DNA of 36,509 nt from Clostridiales bacterium (lineage in GTDB: Bacteria; Bacillota; Clostridia; Lachnospirales; WQUN01). Both the position numbers and the translations under genes were made by a program. The stretch covers positions 1-36,509 of the forward strand of contig JAISWZ010000084.1 in the NCBI GenBank assembly GCA_031270945.1, given 5' to 3'. Shown here one piece after another: positions 17,386 to 25,246 of the stretch. The notes below the pieces were generated by a model. That model saw only the letters and a list, made by a program, of their open reading frames with translations. It made no database searches and was not told where the DNA came from. The first letter of the stretch is position 1, and each line of letters starts with the position of its first letter.

Positions 17386-17474
17386 AATGTGGCTGGCTTT
17401 AAAACCTTGGTTTCTCAGGCTTTTTAATTGGGAAAAACCTGCTGGGGCAGCCAGAAAAAAAGGCGGAATGACGT

Positions 17475-18653
17475 ATGAGCGCTGAGGCCAAAAAGAAAAA
17501 GGTCTCTCAGATCCTTGATGAAGAGACGGGCAGCAAGAGTTACCAAGCGCATAAATACAGCCTTGATGAAGATTACCTTATGGACTATGGCGATTCCAGC
17601 GCCAGCGGCTTTGTTTGGAAAAGAGGCGGAGAGACGGATCCTCCCAGGAAGTACAAAGACTTGAGCGAACAGGCGGTTTTGTACGCCAAGCGAGGAGAGC
17701 AGTCGCTGACATATTTCCTGGACGGGTCGCGCCATGTCTATAAGGTTGAGGACAGAGCGTATCCTAATGGAAGCCGGACGCTTGTCTATCCTACAATCGC
17801 GGGCCAAGTGGCGGTGGGCATATGCAAGCGCAAAGACAAGCTAATGGCTAGAGAAGAGCTGCACCGGGAGTTTGCCATATCTGTTCCCGACAAAGCAGAC
17901 GCCAATATAAAAGCCGGGTTTTACGAGGCGCTGCGCGACAAGCTCAACGCAAGCAAGGAATTGGAGCGCATTCTTGAACGCGGCTGGAAGTTCTCAACTC
18001 CCGTCACATATGACACAAAAATCGATAAAAGAAGGTTCGAGGACAGAGGCACAGCCAGGATACAAGATATCATGGTTGATCGAGAAAAGGCCATGGTGAA
18101 GAAGCTCGTTCGAGCGGGAAAGCTGGATCAGAACAACTACCTGGTCAAAGACGGCTCGCTGGAATATCGCATGAGGGCAGAAGAACAGGACAAAGACAGG
18201 AGCTTCCTTTCCTTCAAGCAGAATTACAACTGGGTGATTGGGCTGTCCAAGAAGTTCAATGCTGAAGCGTGTTTTGAGAAAGGGAAGTCAAATCCCGGCT
18301 ACATCGCGGACTTGCCTTTGTATTCCAGAACCGCTGTCGCATATTTTGCCGCAGAAAAGGAGCCTCTCACGTTTGCGGTCTGGTACGTCCGCATACGGGC
18401 TGAAGACAAGACGCGCTCGCCCTTTGACGGCATATTGAAAGTGGAGAAGATTCTCGCGCTTACGGAGGAAGTGAATGGCGGGATGAACACGGACACTGTA
18501 GACATGCTGTCCGCCCACATAATCAATGAGCGGAATCCAACCTGCTACGGATCTGACGTAAGGTGGGCCAACCACATATATCCGATTTACCTGACTGAAT
18601 GCTTTATAAAATCCCAGTATCTAAGTTCTGAGAGCTTTTTGCACTTGTTTTAA
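17475..18653 (+). CDS. NurA-like nuclease (first gene of the HerA operon)
   Basis: A 392-residue protein with the layout of the NurA nuclease domain. The first metal-site Asp lies in YFLDGSRHVYK (Asp83), the second in YLVKDGSLEYR (Asp226). Then come VIGLSKKF, AVWYVRIRAEDK and a C-terminal NHIYPIYLTECFIKSQYLS block like NurA's YP-containing end. NurA proteins are manganese-dependent 5'-3' exonucleases/endonucleases that work inside a HerA hexamer during DNA end processing. The HerA-like gene follows 23 bp downstream. The start is preceded only by a modest AAGGCGGA. The assignment is by motif order and context, since NurA families diverge strongly. Confidence 0.75.
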   Translation: MSAEAKKKKVSQILDEETGSKSYQAHKYSLDEDYLMDYGDSSASGFVWKRGGETDPPRKYKDLSEQAVLYAKRGEQSLTYFLDGSRHVYKVEDRAYPNGSRTLVYPTIAGQVAVGICKRKDKLMAREELHREFAISVPDKADANIKAGFYEALRDKLNASKELERILERGWKFSTPVTYDTKIDKRRFEDRGTARIQDIMVDREKAMVKKLVRAGKLDQNNYLVKDGSLEYRMRAEEQDKDRSFLSFKQNYNWVIGLSKKFNAEACFEKGKSNPGYIADLPLYSRTAVAYFAAEKEPLTFAVWYVRIRAEDKTRSPFDGILKVEKILALTEEVNGGMNTDTVDMLSAHIINERNPTCYGSDVRWANHIYPIYLTECFIKSQYLSSESFLHLF

Positions 18654-18676
18654 AACATAGAGCAAGGAGAACGCTA

Positions 18677-20353
18677 ATGGCGAAAGACAAACTTATTGGC
18701 AGAGTGCTGGCGACAGAGAAGAACCCTACAACGATTGACGAGTTTTACTTTTGGACAAACTCTGACACCAAGCTGAATGCCTTTGACATTGTAAAGGTTG
18801 AAAGAAAAGACAGATCCGAGACGTACGGCGTCATCGAAGGCATTTCGCACATAACTGACGCGGCGAGTTTTTTGACAAGCTTCATATCTGCCGATTTCGG
18901 AGACGTGGAGGCAAGCGAGCCCACTTTCAGGATCGGGATGAATTACGCGAAGGCCAAGGTCTCTTTTAACACAAAAGGAGACTATACCCCCGTGCACAAC
19001 AACTTTAAGGTATACCTGGCCGCGGCGGAGGAGATAACATTTGCGCTTGGGTTGGACAAAGTGGAAAATCCCCTTGTTTGCGGCTCACTGAAAATGTACG
19101 CAGACACTGAGGACGAGATTTCGCTTCCCGTCCGGCTCAATTCCAAGTTCCTGCTGGGAATGGAGGGAGCGCATCTCAATATTTCCGGGATTTCAGGGCT
19201 TGCGGCAAAAACTTCATACGCCATGTTTTTGATGAAGTCCATACAAGACACTTTCGCGGGCTTGAAAGATGACGATTCAAGCGTGGCGTTTGTCCTGTTC
19301 AACGTCAAAGGCCGCGACCTTATGGCCATTGACGCGGTTAATGAAGACCTGGACCAAGCGACTATTGATGAGTACTCCAAGCTGGGGCTGTCAACCGCCC
19401 CTTTCAAAAACGTCAAGTATTACGCGCCTTATTGCGAAAGCGGCTCTTTCAGGCAAAGCACTTACCTGTCAAGGGAAGACGCGCAAAGCTATAAGGACGC
19501 TGGCAAGCTGAAGCTGTTCAAGTACATCTACGAAGAGGACAAAGAAGCCATTGAGATGATGTTCGCCAATGTCGAGGATCCGAATGAAACGATGGTGTCA
19601 ATTGTCAGCAAGATCATTGATGAAAACGATCTGGATTTCGGAAACCTTTCCACCTGGGGAGAATTCCTGGAAAAAGTCAGCGTGAACTCGCAAAAGGGCT
19701 CAAGCGGGGCAAAAAGCGAAATTTCGGTTTTAAGCTGGCGAAAGTTCAAAAGGATAGTGAACAAAACCATCAGAAGCGACAGCATGTTTGCCAACCGGGT
19801 TGATCACAGCAAAGATGAGTGCCGGCTGGGGGACGCCCTAAAGCACATCAGGAAAAACGAGGTTCATGTCATAGATATCTCCAGGCTTCAGGACGATAAG
19901 CAGGCCTTTGTTTTCGGGGACGCGATAAAGACCATTTACAACCTGAGGCTTGGCGAATACGACGGAGAGGATGGAATATCGCCTCCGTCCAAGATAGTCG
20001 TTTTCATTGACGAGCTGAACAAGTACGCGTCTGCGGACGCGCCAAAGAACTCTCCGATCTTGCGCCAGATATTGGACGTGTCAGAGCGGGGGCGCTCTAA
20101 CGGGATTGTTCTGTTTGGCGCGGAGCAGTTCAGATCTGGCATTCACAAGCGCGTGTCCGGCAACTGCTCGACCCACGCGTACGGCAGGACAAACTCTATC
20201 GAAACTGCGGCCGCCGAGTACAAAAGCATGCCTGACACCTACCGCAACATGCTTACAAGGCTGTCTCAGGGCGAATACCTGATACAAAACCCGGTTTTCA
20301 GATCATTGCTGAAAATCAGGTTTCCGAAGCCAATCTACAAGCAATTCCAATAG
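18677..20353 (+). CDS. HerA-like ATPase/translocase
   Basis: A 558-residue HerA/FtsK-superfamily ATPase. The N-terminal beta-barrel (IGRVLATEKNPTTIDEFYFW, excerpt; residues about 1-110) is typical of HerA. The P-loop is unusual: GISGLAAKTS at residues 171-180, with one extra residue and Ala instead of the last Gly compared with GxTGSGKT. Walker B is VVFIDELNKYA (Asp445, Glu446). A conserved SERGRSNGIVLFGAEQF and an Arg-containing VSGNCSTHAYGRT follow, as in HerA sensor and arginine-finger regions. HerA hexamers pump double-stranded DNA and drive NurA. AAGGAG lies before the start. Family identity is very likely; the biological role here is inferred. Confidence 0.88.
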   Translation: MAKDKLIGRVLATEKNPTTIDEFYFWTNSDTKLNAFDIVKVERKDRSETYGVIEGISHITDAASFLTSFISADFGDVEASEPTFRIGMNYAKAKVSFNTKGDYTPVHNNFKVYLAAAEEITFALGLDKVENPLVCGSLKMYADTEDEISLPVRLNSKFLLGMEGAHLNISGISGLAAKTSYAMFLMKSIQDTFAGLKDDDSSVAFVLFNVKGRDLMAIDAVNEDLDQATIDEYSKLGLSTAPFKNVKYYAPYCESGSFRQSTYLSREDAQSYKDAGKLKLFKYIYEEDKEAIEMMFANVEDPNETMVSIVSKIIDENDLDFGNLSTWGEFLEKVSVNSQKGSSGAKSEISVLSWRKFKRIVNKTIRSDSMFANRVDHSKDECRLGDALKHIRKNEVHVIDISRLQDDKQAFVFGDAIKTIYNLRLGEYDGEDGISPPSKIVVFIDELNKYASADAPKNSPILRQILDVSERGRSNGIVLFGAEQFRSGIHKRVSGNCSTHAYGRTNSIETAAAEYKSMPDTYRNMLTRLSQGEYLIQNPVFRSLLKIRFPKPIYKQFQ

Positions 20354-20369
20354 GGGTGAAAGAGATCGC

Positions 20370-22574
20370 ATGTCAGACGGTGAAGCACCGAAGCCTGAGC
20401 CAGAGTATGTTTTTGGGGCTAATATAATAGAAAACTTGACAACTGGAATGTATGAGGATTCCAGGGTCATGTATCGCGAATACATCCAAAACGCTTGCGA
20501 CCAAATTGATATAGCGGAGAAGCTTGGAATTCTGCGCCCTCGCGACCCGAACAGCCGCATCCCGGACTTGGGCGAGGGGACAGTGAAAATTCAGCTTAAC
20601 CCCGAAAAGCGCTGGATCTGCATAGAGGATAACGCCACAGGCATCAAGGCCAGCGAGTTTATGCGAACGCTTGGAAACATAGCGGACTCTGAGAAGGAAC
20701 TCGGGGTGCACAAAGGCTTCCGAGGGATAGGACGGCTCTGCGGCTTGGCGTATTGCAGCAAGCTCGTCTTCACGTCTCGCTGGGCTGGAGAGGACACTGT
20801 CTCAATCATGGAGTCAGACGCGGCCAAAATGCGGGAGATGCTGAATGAGTCAGCCGCCAAGATCAAGAGGCACACGGCTCTTGATGTTTTGAGGGCAATG
20901 AGCTCCTTTTCAGCCAGAAGCGCGACCGAGACTGATCCTCCCCACTTTTTCAGAGTCGAGCTGATAGATGTCAATAAAGAGAACAACCAAGAGCTGTTTG
21001 GCGGCAAAAATGCCAACGCTTTATCGGAACTCAAAGAATTCTTGTCCTTTATCGCTCCCGTGCCGTATCCAAGCAGCTTCATATACCGGACAGAAATCTA
21101 CAACCACGCCAAAGAGCTGGGAACAAGGATAGACGAGTACAACATCACAGTTGAAGAAGAGGGCTTGCTCAAGAAATACAAGACTCACCTTATGACGGGA
21201 AACGGCGAGGATCAGATGTTTGGGGTCACTTTCAAGGACTTCCGAAGCGATGACGGCTCTCTGATCGCCTGGATGTGGTTTGGGAACACAGCTTTCAAAG
21301 CTTCCATCAAGGAAGATGAAGTAAGCCGAGGCCTGCGGCTGCGCAAAGGGAACATCCAGCTAGGGAAGTCAGACTCGCTGAGAACCATGTTTACTGATAC
21401 GCGCGGCAACGGCTACTTTGTTGGTGAAGTGTTTGCAGAGTCTCGCGAGCTGATACCCAATTCCCAGCGCTCCTACTTCAACGAGAACAGCGGCTACCGA
21501 GAATTCGAGAAAAAAGTTAAGGAATATTTCAGGCACCTGCACAAGCTGTTTAACGCGGGCTCAGAAGTGAACGCGGCAATAAAAAAGATAACCGCCTATC
21601 AAGAGAAGGCTAAGGTATTCAAGGCGAAAAGCGATGAGGGGACTTTTCTCAATGACAGTGACCGCGAGCGGGCGCAGCGGGATTTAGAGGAACTTCGCTT
21701 GAAAGCCACACAGGCAAGAGACAGTTTGGCAAAGAAAATAGGCAAAGACAAAGAAGTGAAGGAAGTTTACGAGCGCCGCTTAAAAGAGAACCCAGGAGAG
21801 AACTATTTGCTTCTTGACGCTGAGGCATCGCCGCTGACGCCTTCGGCAAACCCAAAGGCATTGCCCCAGAAGCCCCCGCAAGACCCCAAGGCGCCCGAGA
21901 AGCCTTTAGCGGTCGCCAAGAGGCCAACAGGGGATGTAGGGAAACCGGTTAAGAAGCCTTTGGAGGCTGTCAAACCTCTGCCTGGGAAGCAGGAGCCGCC
22001 TGGCAAGCCGCTAGATGCAGCTGTCAAAGCGTCGCCTGAGAAACCGGAGCCACCTAAAAAGTCTGCAGAAGCCGTCAAAGCGCTACCCAGCAATTCTTTG
22101 CCCAGCAATTCTTTGATTCAAGGCAAAGCGGCATCGCCAGAAAAGTCAGAAGCCAGCAAGGCAGTATCAAACGGGAAGCCCGCAGAAGAAAGCGCGGTTC
22201 CTGAGGCGCCTATGACGCCTGAGACGTTTGAGGCATCTTTGGAATCTGGTCCAGAGCCTTTAAAAGCCGCCGCTGCGCCACTGCCTGGCAAGCCTGCGGA
22301 ACCTCAGCCCTCAAAGCCATTGGCAATCGAAGGCCCGTCATCTTTGACATTAAATTCGGTGCCCCAAGACGAGGATAGCGAGCAGCAAGAGAGCAAAAAT
22401 GAATACAAAAGCGGCAAGAGGTATCTTGTTGACAAGATATTCCCTCAGTGCAACCGCAAGGAGCGAAAGCTGATCTCTGATTTGCTGGACAAAACGTTTG
22501 CAATAATACAACAGTCTGTCGACAAGCGCACTGCGGAAAAAATTATTAAGAAGATTGAGGCCGAACTTAGATGA
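20370..22574 (+). CDS. GHKL ATPase (Hsp90/MORC-like) with long disordered linker
   Basis: A 734-residue protein. The N-terminal GHKL ATP-binding fold is complete: N-box YREYIQNACDQID (Glu37, Asn41, Asp44), EDNATG (Asp87, Gly91), and lid motif GFRGIGR (116-122). The second, transducer-like domain runs to about residue 385. Then comes a charged, probably coiled-coil stretch (about 390-470), a Pro/Lys/Ala-rich low-complexity linker (about 485-660) and a final 60-residue helical segment (KRYLVDKIFPQCNRKERKLI, excerpt). Proteins of this type are ATP-driven clamps, found in chaperones, MutL and MORC-like systems of prokaryotic conflict loci. It lies 16 bp after the HerA gene and overlaps the radical SAM gene by 4 bp, so it is translationally coupled. 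Confidence 0.85.
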   Translation: MSDGEAPKPEPEYVFGANIIENLTTGMYEDSRVMYREYIQNACDQIDIAEKLGILRPRDPNSRIPDLGEGTVKIQLNPEKRWICIEDNATGIKASEFMRTLGNIADSEKELGVHKGFRGIGRLCGLAYCSKLVFTSRWAGEDTVSIMESDAAKMREMLNESAAKIKRHTALDVLRAMSSFSARSATETDPPHFFRVELIDVNKENNQELFGGKNANALSELKEFLSFIAPVPYPSSFIYRTEIYNHAKELGTRIDEYNITVEEEGLLKKYKTHLMTGNGEDQMFGVTFKDFRSDDGSLIAWMWFGNTAFKASIKEDEVSRGLRLRKGNIQLGKSDSLRTMFTDTRGNGYFVGEVFAESRELIPNSQRSYFNENSGYREFEKKVKEYFRHLHKLFNAGSEVNAAIKKITAYQEKAKVFKAKSDEGTFLNDSDRERAQRDLEELRLKATQARDSLAKKIGKDKEVKEVYERRLKENPGENYLLLDAEASPLTPSANPKALPQKPPQDPKAPEKPLAVAKRPTGDVGKPVKKPLEAVKPLPGKQEPPGKPLDAAVKASPEKPEPPKKSAEAVKALPSNSLPSNSLIQGKAASPEKSEASKAVSNGKPAEESAVPEAPMTPETFEASLESGPEPLKAAAAPLPGKPAEPQPSKPLAIEGPSSLTLNSVPQDEDSEQQESKNEYKSGKRYLVDKIFPQCNRKERKLISDLLDKTFAIIQQSVDKRTAEKIIKKIEAELR

Positions 22575-24535
22575 GCCGACGCAAGGTATTGCTTCTGGAG
22601 CCAAACTACAAAAACAAGTACCCGCCAATGGGGCTGATGAAAATCGCGACATATCATCGCTGCCGCAATGATGATGTCAGGTTTTTCAAAGGAGACCTCA
22701 AGGATTTAGCGGCAGGGCTGCTTGTTGAGGAGTTTCTTGAGGGCATTGACATGGAAAGCTCTTTGGATAAGGCTCTGCATGAGTTCGTTGTCAAGCGGGG
22801 AGCTTCTGCGATATTTGAATACATAAAGACTGGCAAGCATGCTCCGCTCAAGCGGCTGGAGGCGTTTTCCGGCTTGCTGGCCGAGGATGCGGCGCTAAAG
22901 CGGCTTTCATCTTACAGAAACCGGTATAGGGCAGAAGACTATCCGAAGTTTGACCGCATCTGTGTTACGACGCTATTCACTTTCTATTGGAAAGAGACCA
23001 TAGAAACCATCATATTTGCCAAGAAGCTCTGCGATCCCAATGGAAGCGTATATGTAGGAGGCATAGCGTCCAGCCTGGTTCCAGAGCACATCGAAAAGGA
23101 AACCGGAATCAAGCCGCACATTGGGCTTCTGAACCAGCCCTACCTATATGACAATGATGAAGAGGGCAATGTCGTTATCGACGACTTGCCCCTTGACTAC
23201 TCAATCCTGGAGGAGATCGACTATTCATACCCCGTTGCGGACTCCTATTTTGGCTACATGACCAGAGGATGCGTGAATAGGTGCGCCTTTTGCGCCGTGC
23301 CCAAATTGGAGCCGTATTATTGCGGGTATATAGGGATTAAAACCAAAATCCAAAAGGTTGAGGAATGCTTTGGGCCAAGGCGAAACCTGCTTCTCATGGA
23401 CAACAACGTCTTCGCCTCCGAGTGCTTCGGCGCCATCATTGACGAGATAAAAGACTGCGGATTCGGCAAGGGAGCGGCCTACATCCCTCCTAATGAATAT
23501 GCGATTGCCTACCGCAACCTTATTCAAGGCTTTCACCTTAGCGAGACTAGCGATGCCAATGTTTTCAATTTCCGCGCGTATGCGAGAAAACTCGTTGGGA
23601 TTTATGACGCTATAACCTTGCGGCTAGCGGCAGGGGAAAAAGGAGCGTTCTACAACAAGCGGGAAGAGCTTGGCCTGTTGTTCCCGGAAACCGTAACCAA
23701 AGAGAGCGTCGAAGAGTTCCACGCGCTAGCCGGACCTCTTTTTGACAAGCATTTTAAGCGCCTAGGGCGAATAAGAATCATTGACTTCAATCAAGGCCTG
23801 GATGGGCGTTTGGCAAGCGACGAGAAAATGAGCAAAATTTCAGAAATCGCCATTCGGCCATTGCGCATAGCCTTTGACCACTGGGCAATGAGGGACGCTT
23901 ACGAAAAAGCCGTTGTAGCCGCTACAGCCCATGGAATCAAAGACTTGTCGAATTACCTTCTCTACAACTTCAATGACCATCCGGATGACCTCTACAAGCG
24001 CATGCGCTTGAACATTGACTTGTGCGAAAAGCTTGGCGTTACGATTTACTCTTTCCCCATGAAGTACCATCCGATTGACGATCCCGAATATTTCCGCAAC
24101 CGCGACTATATAGGCAAGCCGCATTGGAACCGGAAGTTCATCAGATCCGTTCAAGCGGTGCTGAATTCCACGCATGGCAAAATCGGCAAAGGGCTTACCT
24201 TTTTCGAGGCCGCGTTCGGAAAGGATCTGGATGAGTTCCACAAGATTTTGTGGATGCCAGAGGCTTTGATAATACAGCGCTACAAGTATGACAAGCAGAT
24301 GCGCCTGGTCTATTACGGAGACGAGCCAACGCCTTACGATGACTTGGATGACGCCACGGGCAATACCACGGCGGATTGGTGGAACCAGTTCACCGCTCTA
24401 GACGAATGCCAAAGAGCTGTGGCCGGAAAAGCTATCATCGAGCAAAGCTTTGCAGATTCCGACATTGACGCTATAGAGGATGAGCAAGTCAGGTCTGTGT
24501 TAAAATTTTATCAAATCAGGCGGGATGAAAAATAG
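22571..24535 (+). CDS. Radical SAM protein, B12-binding-domain-like architecture
   Basis: A 654-residue protein with the canonical 4Fe-4S motif CVNRCAFC (Cys234, Cys238, Cys241) after GYMTRG. The N-terminal ~220 residues (KVLLLEPNYKNKYPPMGLMK, excerpt; ... VGGIASSLVPEHIEKETG) look like the Rossmann-like cobalamin-binding-type domain that precedes the SAM barrel in many methyltransferases and oxidoreductases, but no clear cobalamin-ligating DxHxxG motif is seen. The barrel shows LLMDNNVFAS and IIDFNQGLDGRLAS. The C-terminal ~150 residues are unassigned. The ATG overlaps the GHKL stop (ATGA), so it is an integral part of the operon. The substrate is unknown: nucleic acid, protein or nucleotide are all possible. 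Confidence 0.85.
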   Translation: MSRRKVLLLEPNYKNKYPPMGLMKIATYHRCRNDDVRFFKGDLKDLAAGLLVEEFLEGIDMESSLDKALHEFVVKRGASAIFEYIKTGKHAPLKRLEAFSGLLAEDAALKRLSSYRNRYRAEDYPKFDRICVTTLFTFYWKETIETIIFAKKLCDPNGSVYVGGIASSLVPEHIEKETGIKPHIGLLNQPYLYDNDEEGNVVIDDLPLDYSILEEIDYSYPVADSYFGYMTRGCVNRCAFCAVPKLEPYYCGYIGIKTKIQKVEECFGPRRNLLLMDNNVFASECFGAIIDEIKDCGFGKGAAYIPPNEYAIAYRNLIQGFHLSETSDANVFNFRAYARKLVGIYDAITLRLAAGEKGAFYNKREELGLLFPETVTKESVEEFHALAGPLFDKHFKRLGRIRIIDFNQGLDGRLASDEKMSKISEIAIRPLRIAFDHWAMRDAYEKAVVAATAHGIKDLSNYLLYNFNDHPDDLYKRMRLNIDLCEKLGVTIYSFPMKYHPIDDPEYFRNRDYIGKPHWNRKFIRSVQAVLNSTHGKIGKGLTFFEAAFGKDLDEFHKILWMPEALIIQRYKYDKQMRLVYYGDEPTPYDDLDDATGNTTADWWNQFTALDECQRAVAGKAIIEQSFADSDIDAIEDEQVRSVLKFYQIRRDEK

Positions 24536-24587
24536 GCGATAGTTTGCGACGAAAACAGGATTTCCCAATATAGCAATTTTGACCTTG

Positions 24588-24618
24588 AAAAGGCAGCGTA
24601 CTGAGCGCTGCCTTTTTT
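24588..24618 (+). terminator. Terminator of the nuclease/ATPase operon
   Basis: Stem AAAAGGCAGCG / CGCTGCCTTTT with loop TACTGAG, followed by a T-tract. It closes the four-gene transcription unit 53 bp after the last stop. Confidence 0.85.
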
Positions 24619-25246
24619 CTGCACTTTGAAGGACTTTCGGGATATTGCCCTACAAAGCCAATGCATTGCTTGCGCTAGGAGGCACCATAGCATCCGCAGC
24701 GATCCAATCACAGGTTCATGCCCCGGAAGCTATACTAACTAGCGATAGTATTTAGAATTCTCTTATCATTAGACAGCGCCCTAGCTGGCTTCTAAGGCGG
24801 GCAGAAATAAGAAATTTCTAGATTTGAGCGCTCGCAGTTAATCATTTAAGTGTCAATTGCTTTTCAATCTTGTATCATCGAGAATTCGTCCGCGCATTGT
24901 GCTATACTTGCACTAGGACATATCCCCCCATTCCCAAAAGGCGCAGGAAAAGCCAAGCCCAAAAATTGATTTTGGGATATGCTCATCTATGAGCTTAGGA
25001 GTAGCGCCTTGCTCAAGAGAGTGAGAAGGAGGCGGCGTACGGATCCTATTATCTACCTAACGTTGCCCGCCTTTGAAGCTAGCCGGGCCGCTCCGCTTTA
25101 AGCGGTTTATCCCAGAAAGCGCCCAGACTCTTTAAGGCATTTGCAAGCCGCGCCTCAGGCGCGGTCAGTGATTTCGGTTTTTAGAAAAGCAATCAGTATC
25201 GATTTGCCGCGAAAGGTAATGCAAAATAAAATGGAGAGGTGAAATC
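24619..25246. other. Intergenic region with repeat elements, no gene seen
   Basis: It contains an ATACTA / TAGTAT hairpin near 24731-24750, two relatives of the GGCGGGC-containing short repeat (24779-24805 and, inverted, 25062-25090), the element at 24916-24984 listed separately, and a very stable hairpin at 25148-25164 (CCGCGCCT C AGGCGCGG). It probably also holds the promoter of the next gene, which I could not place. Confidence 0.5.
24916..24984. repeat. GAGCATATCCC-family element, short 69-bp version
   Basis: Left end GGACATATCCCCCCATTCC; right end GATTTTGGGATATGCTC. The interior GCGCAGGAAAAGCC corresponds to half of the longer copies' centre, so the internal hairpin has been lost. Confidence 0.65.

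Noticed and set aside
17188-17427. 79-codon plus-strand open frame upstream of the NurA-like gene
   Set aside because: It crosses the long hairpin and both palindromes; the composition is that of structured non-coding DNA.
17475-24535. Classification as a known HerA-SIR2 or HerA-DUF4297 defence system
   Set aside because: No SIR2 or DUF4297-type effector is encoded; the partner nuclease has NurA-like motifs and the operon adds GHKL and radical SAM genes.
16613-24618. Genomic island with attachment-site direct repeats
   Set aside because: No tRNA, integrase or clear flanking direct repeats were found at the block's borders by eye.
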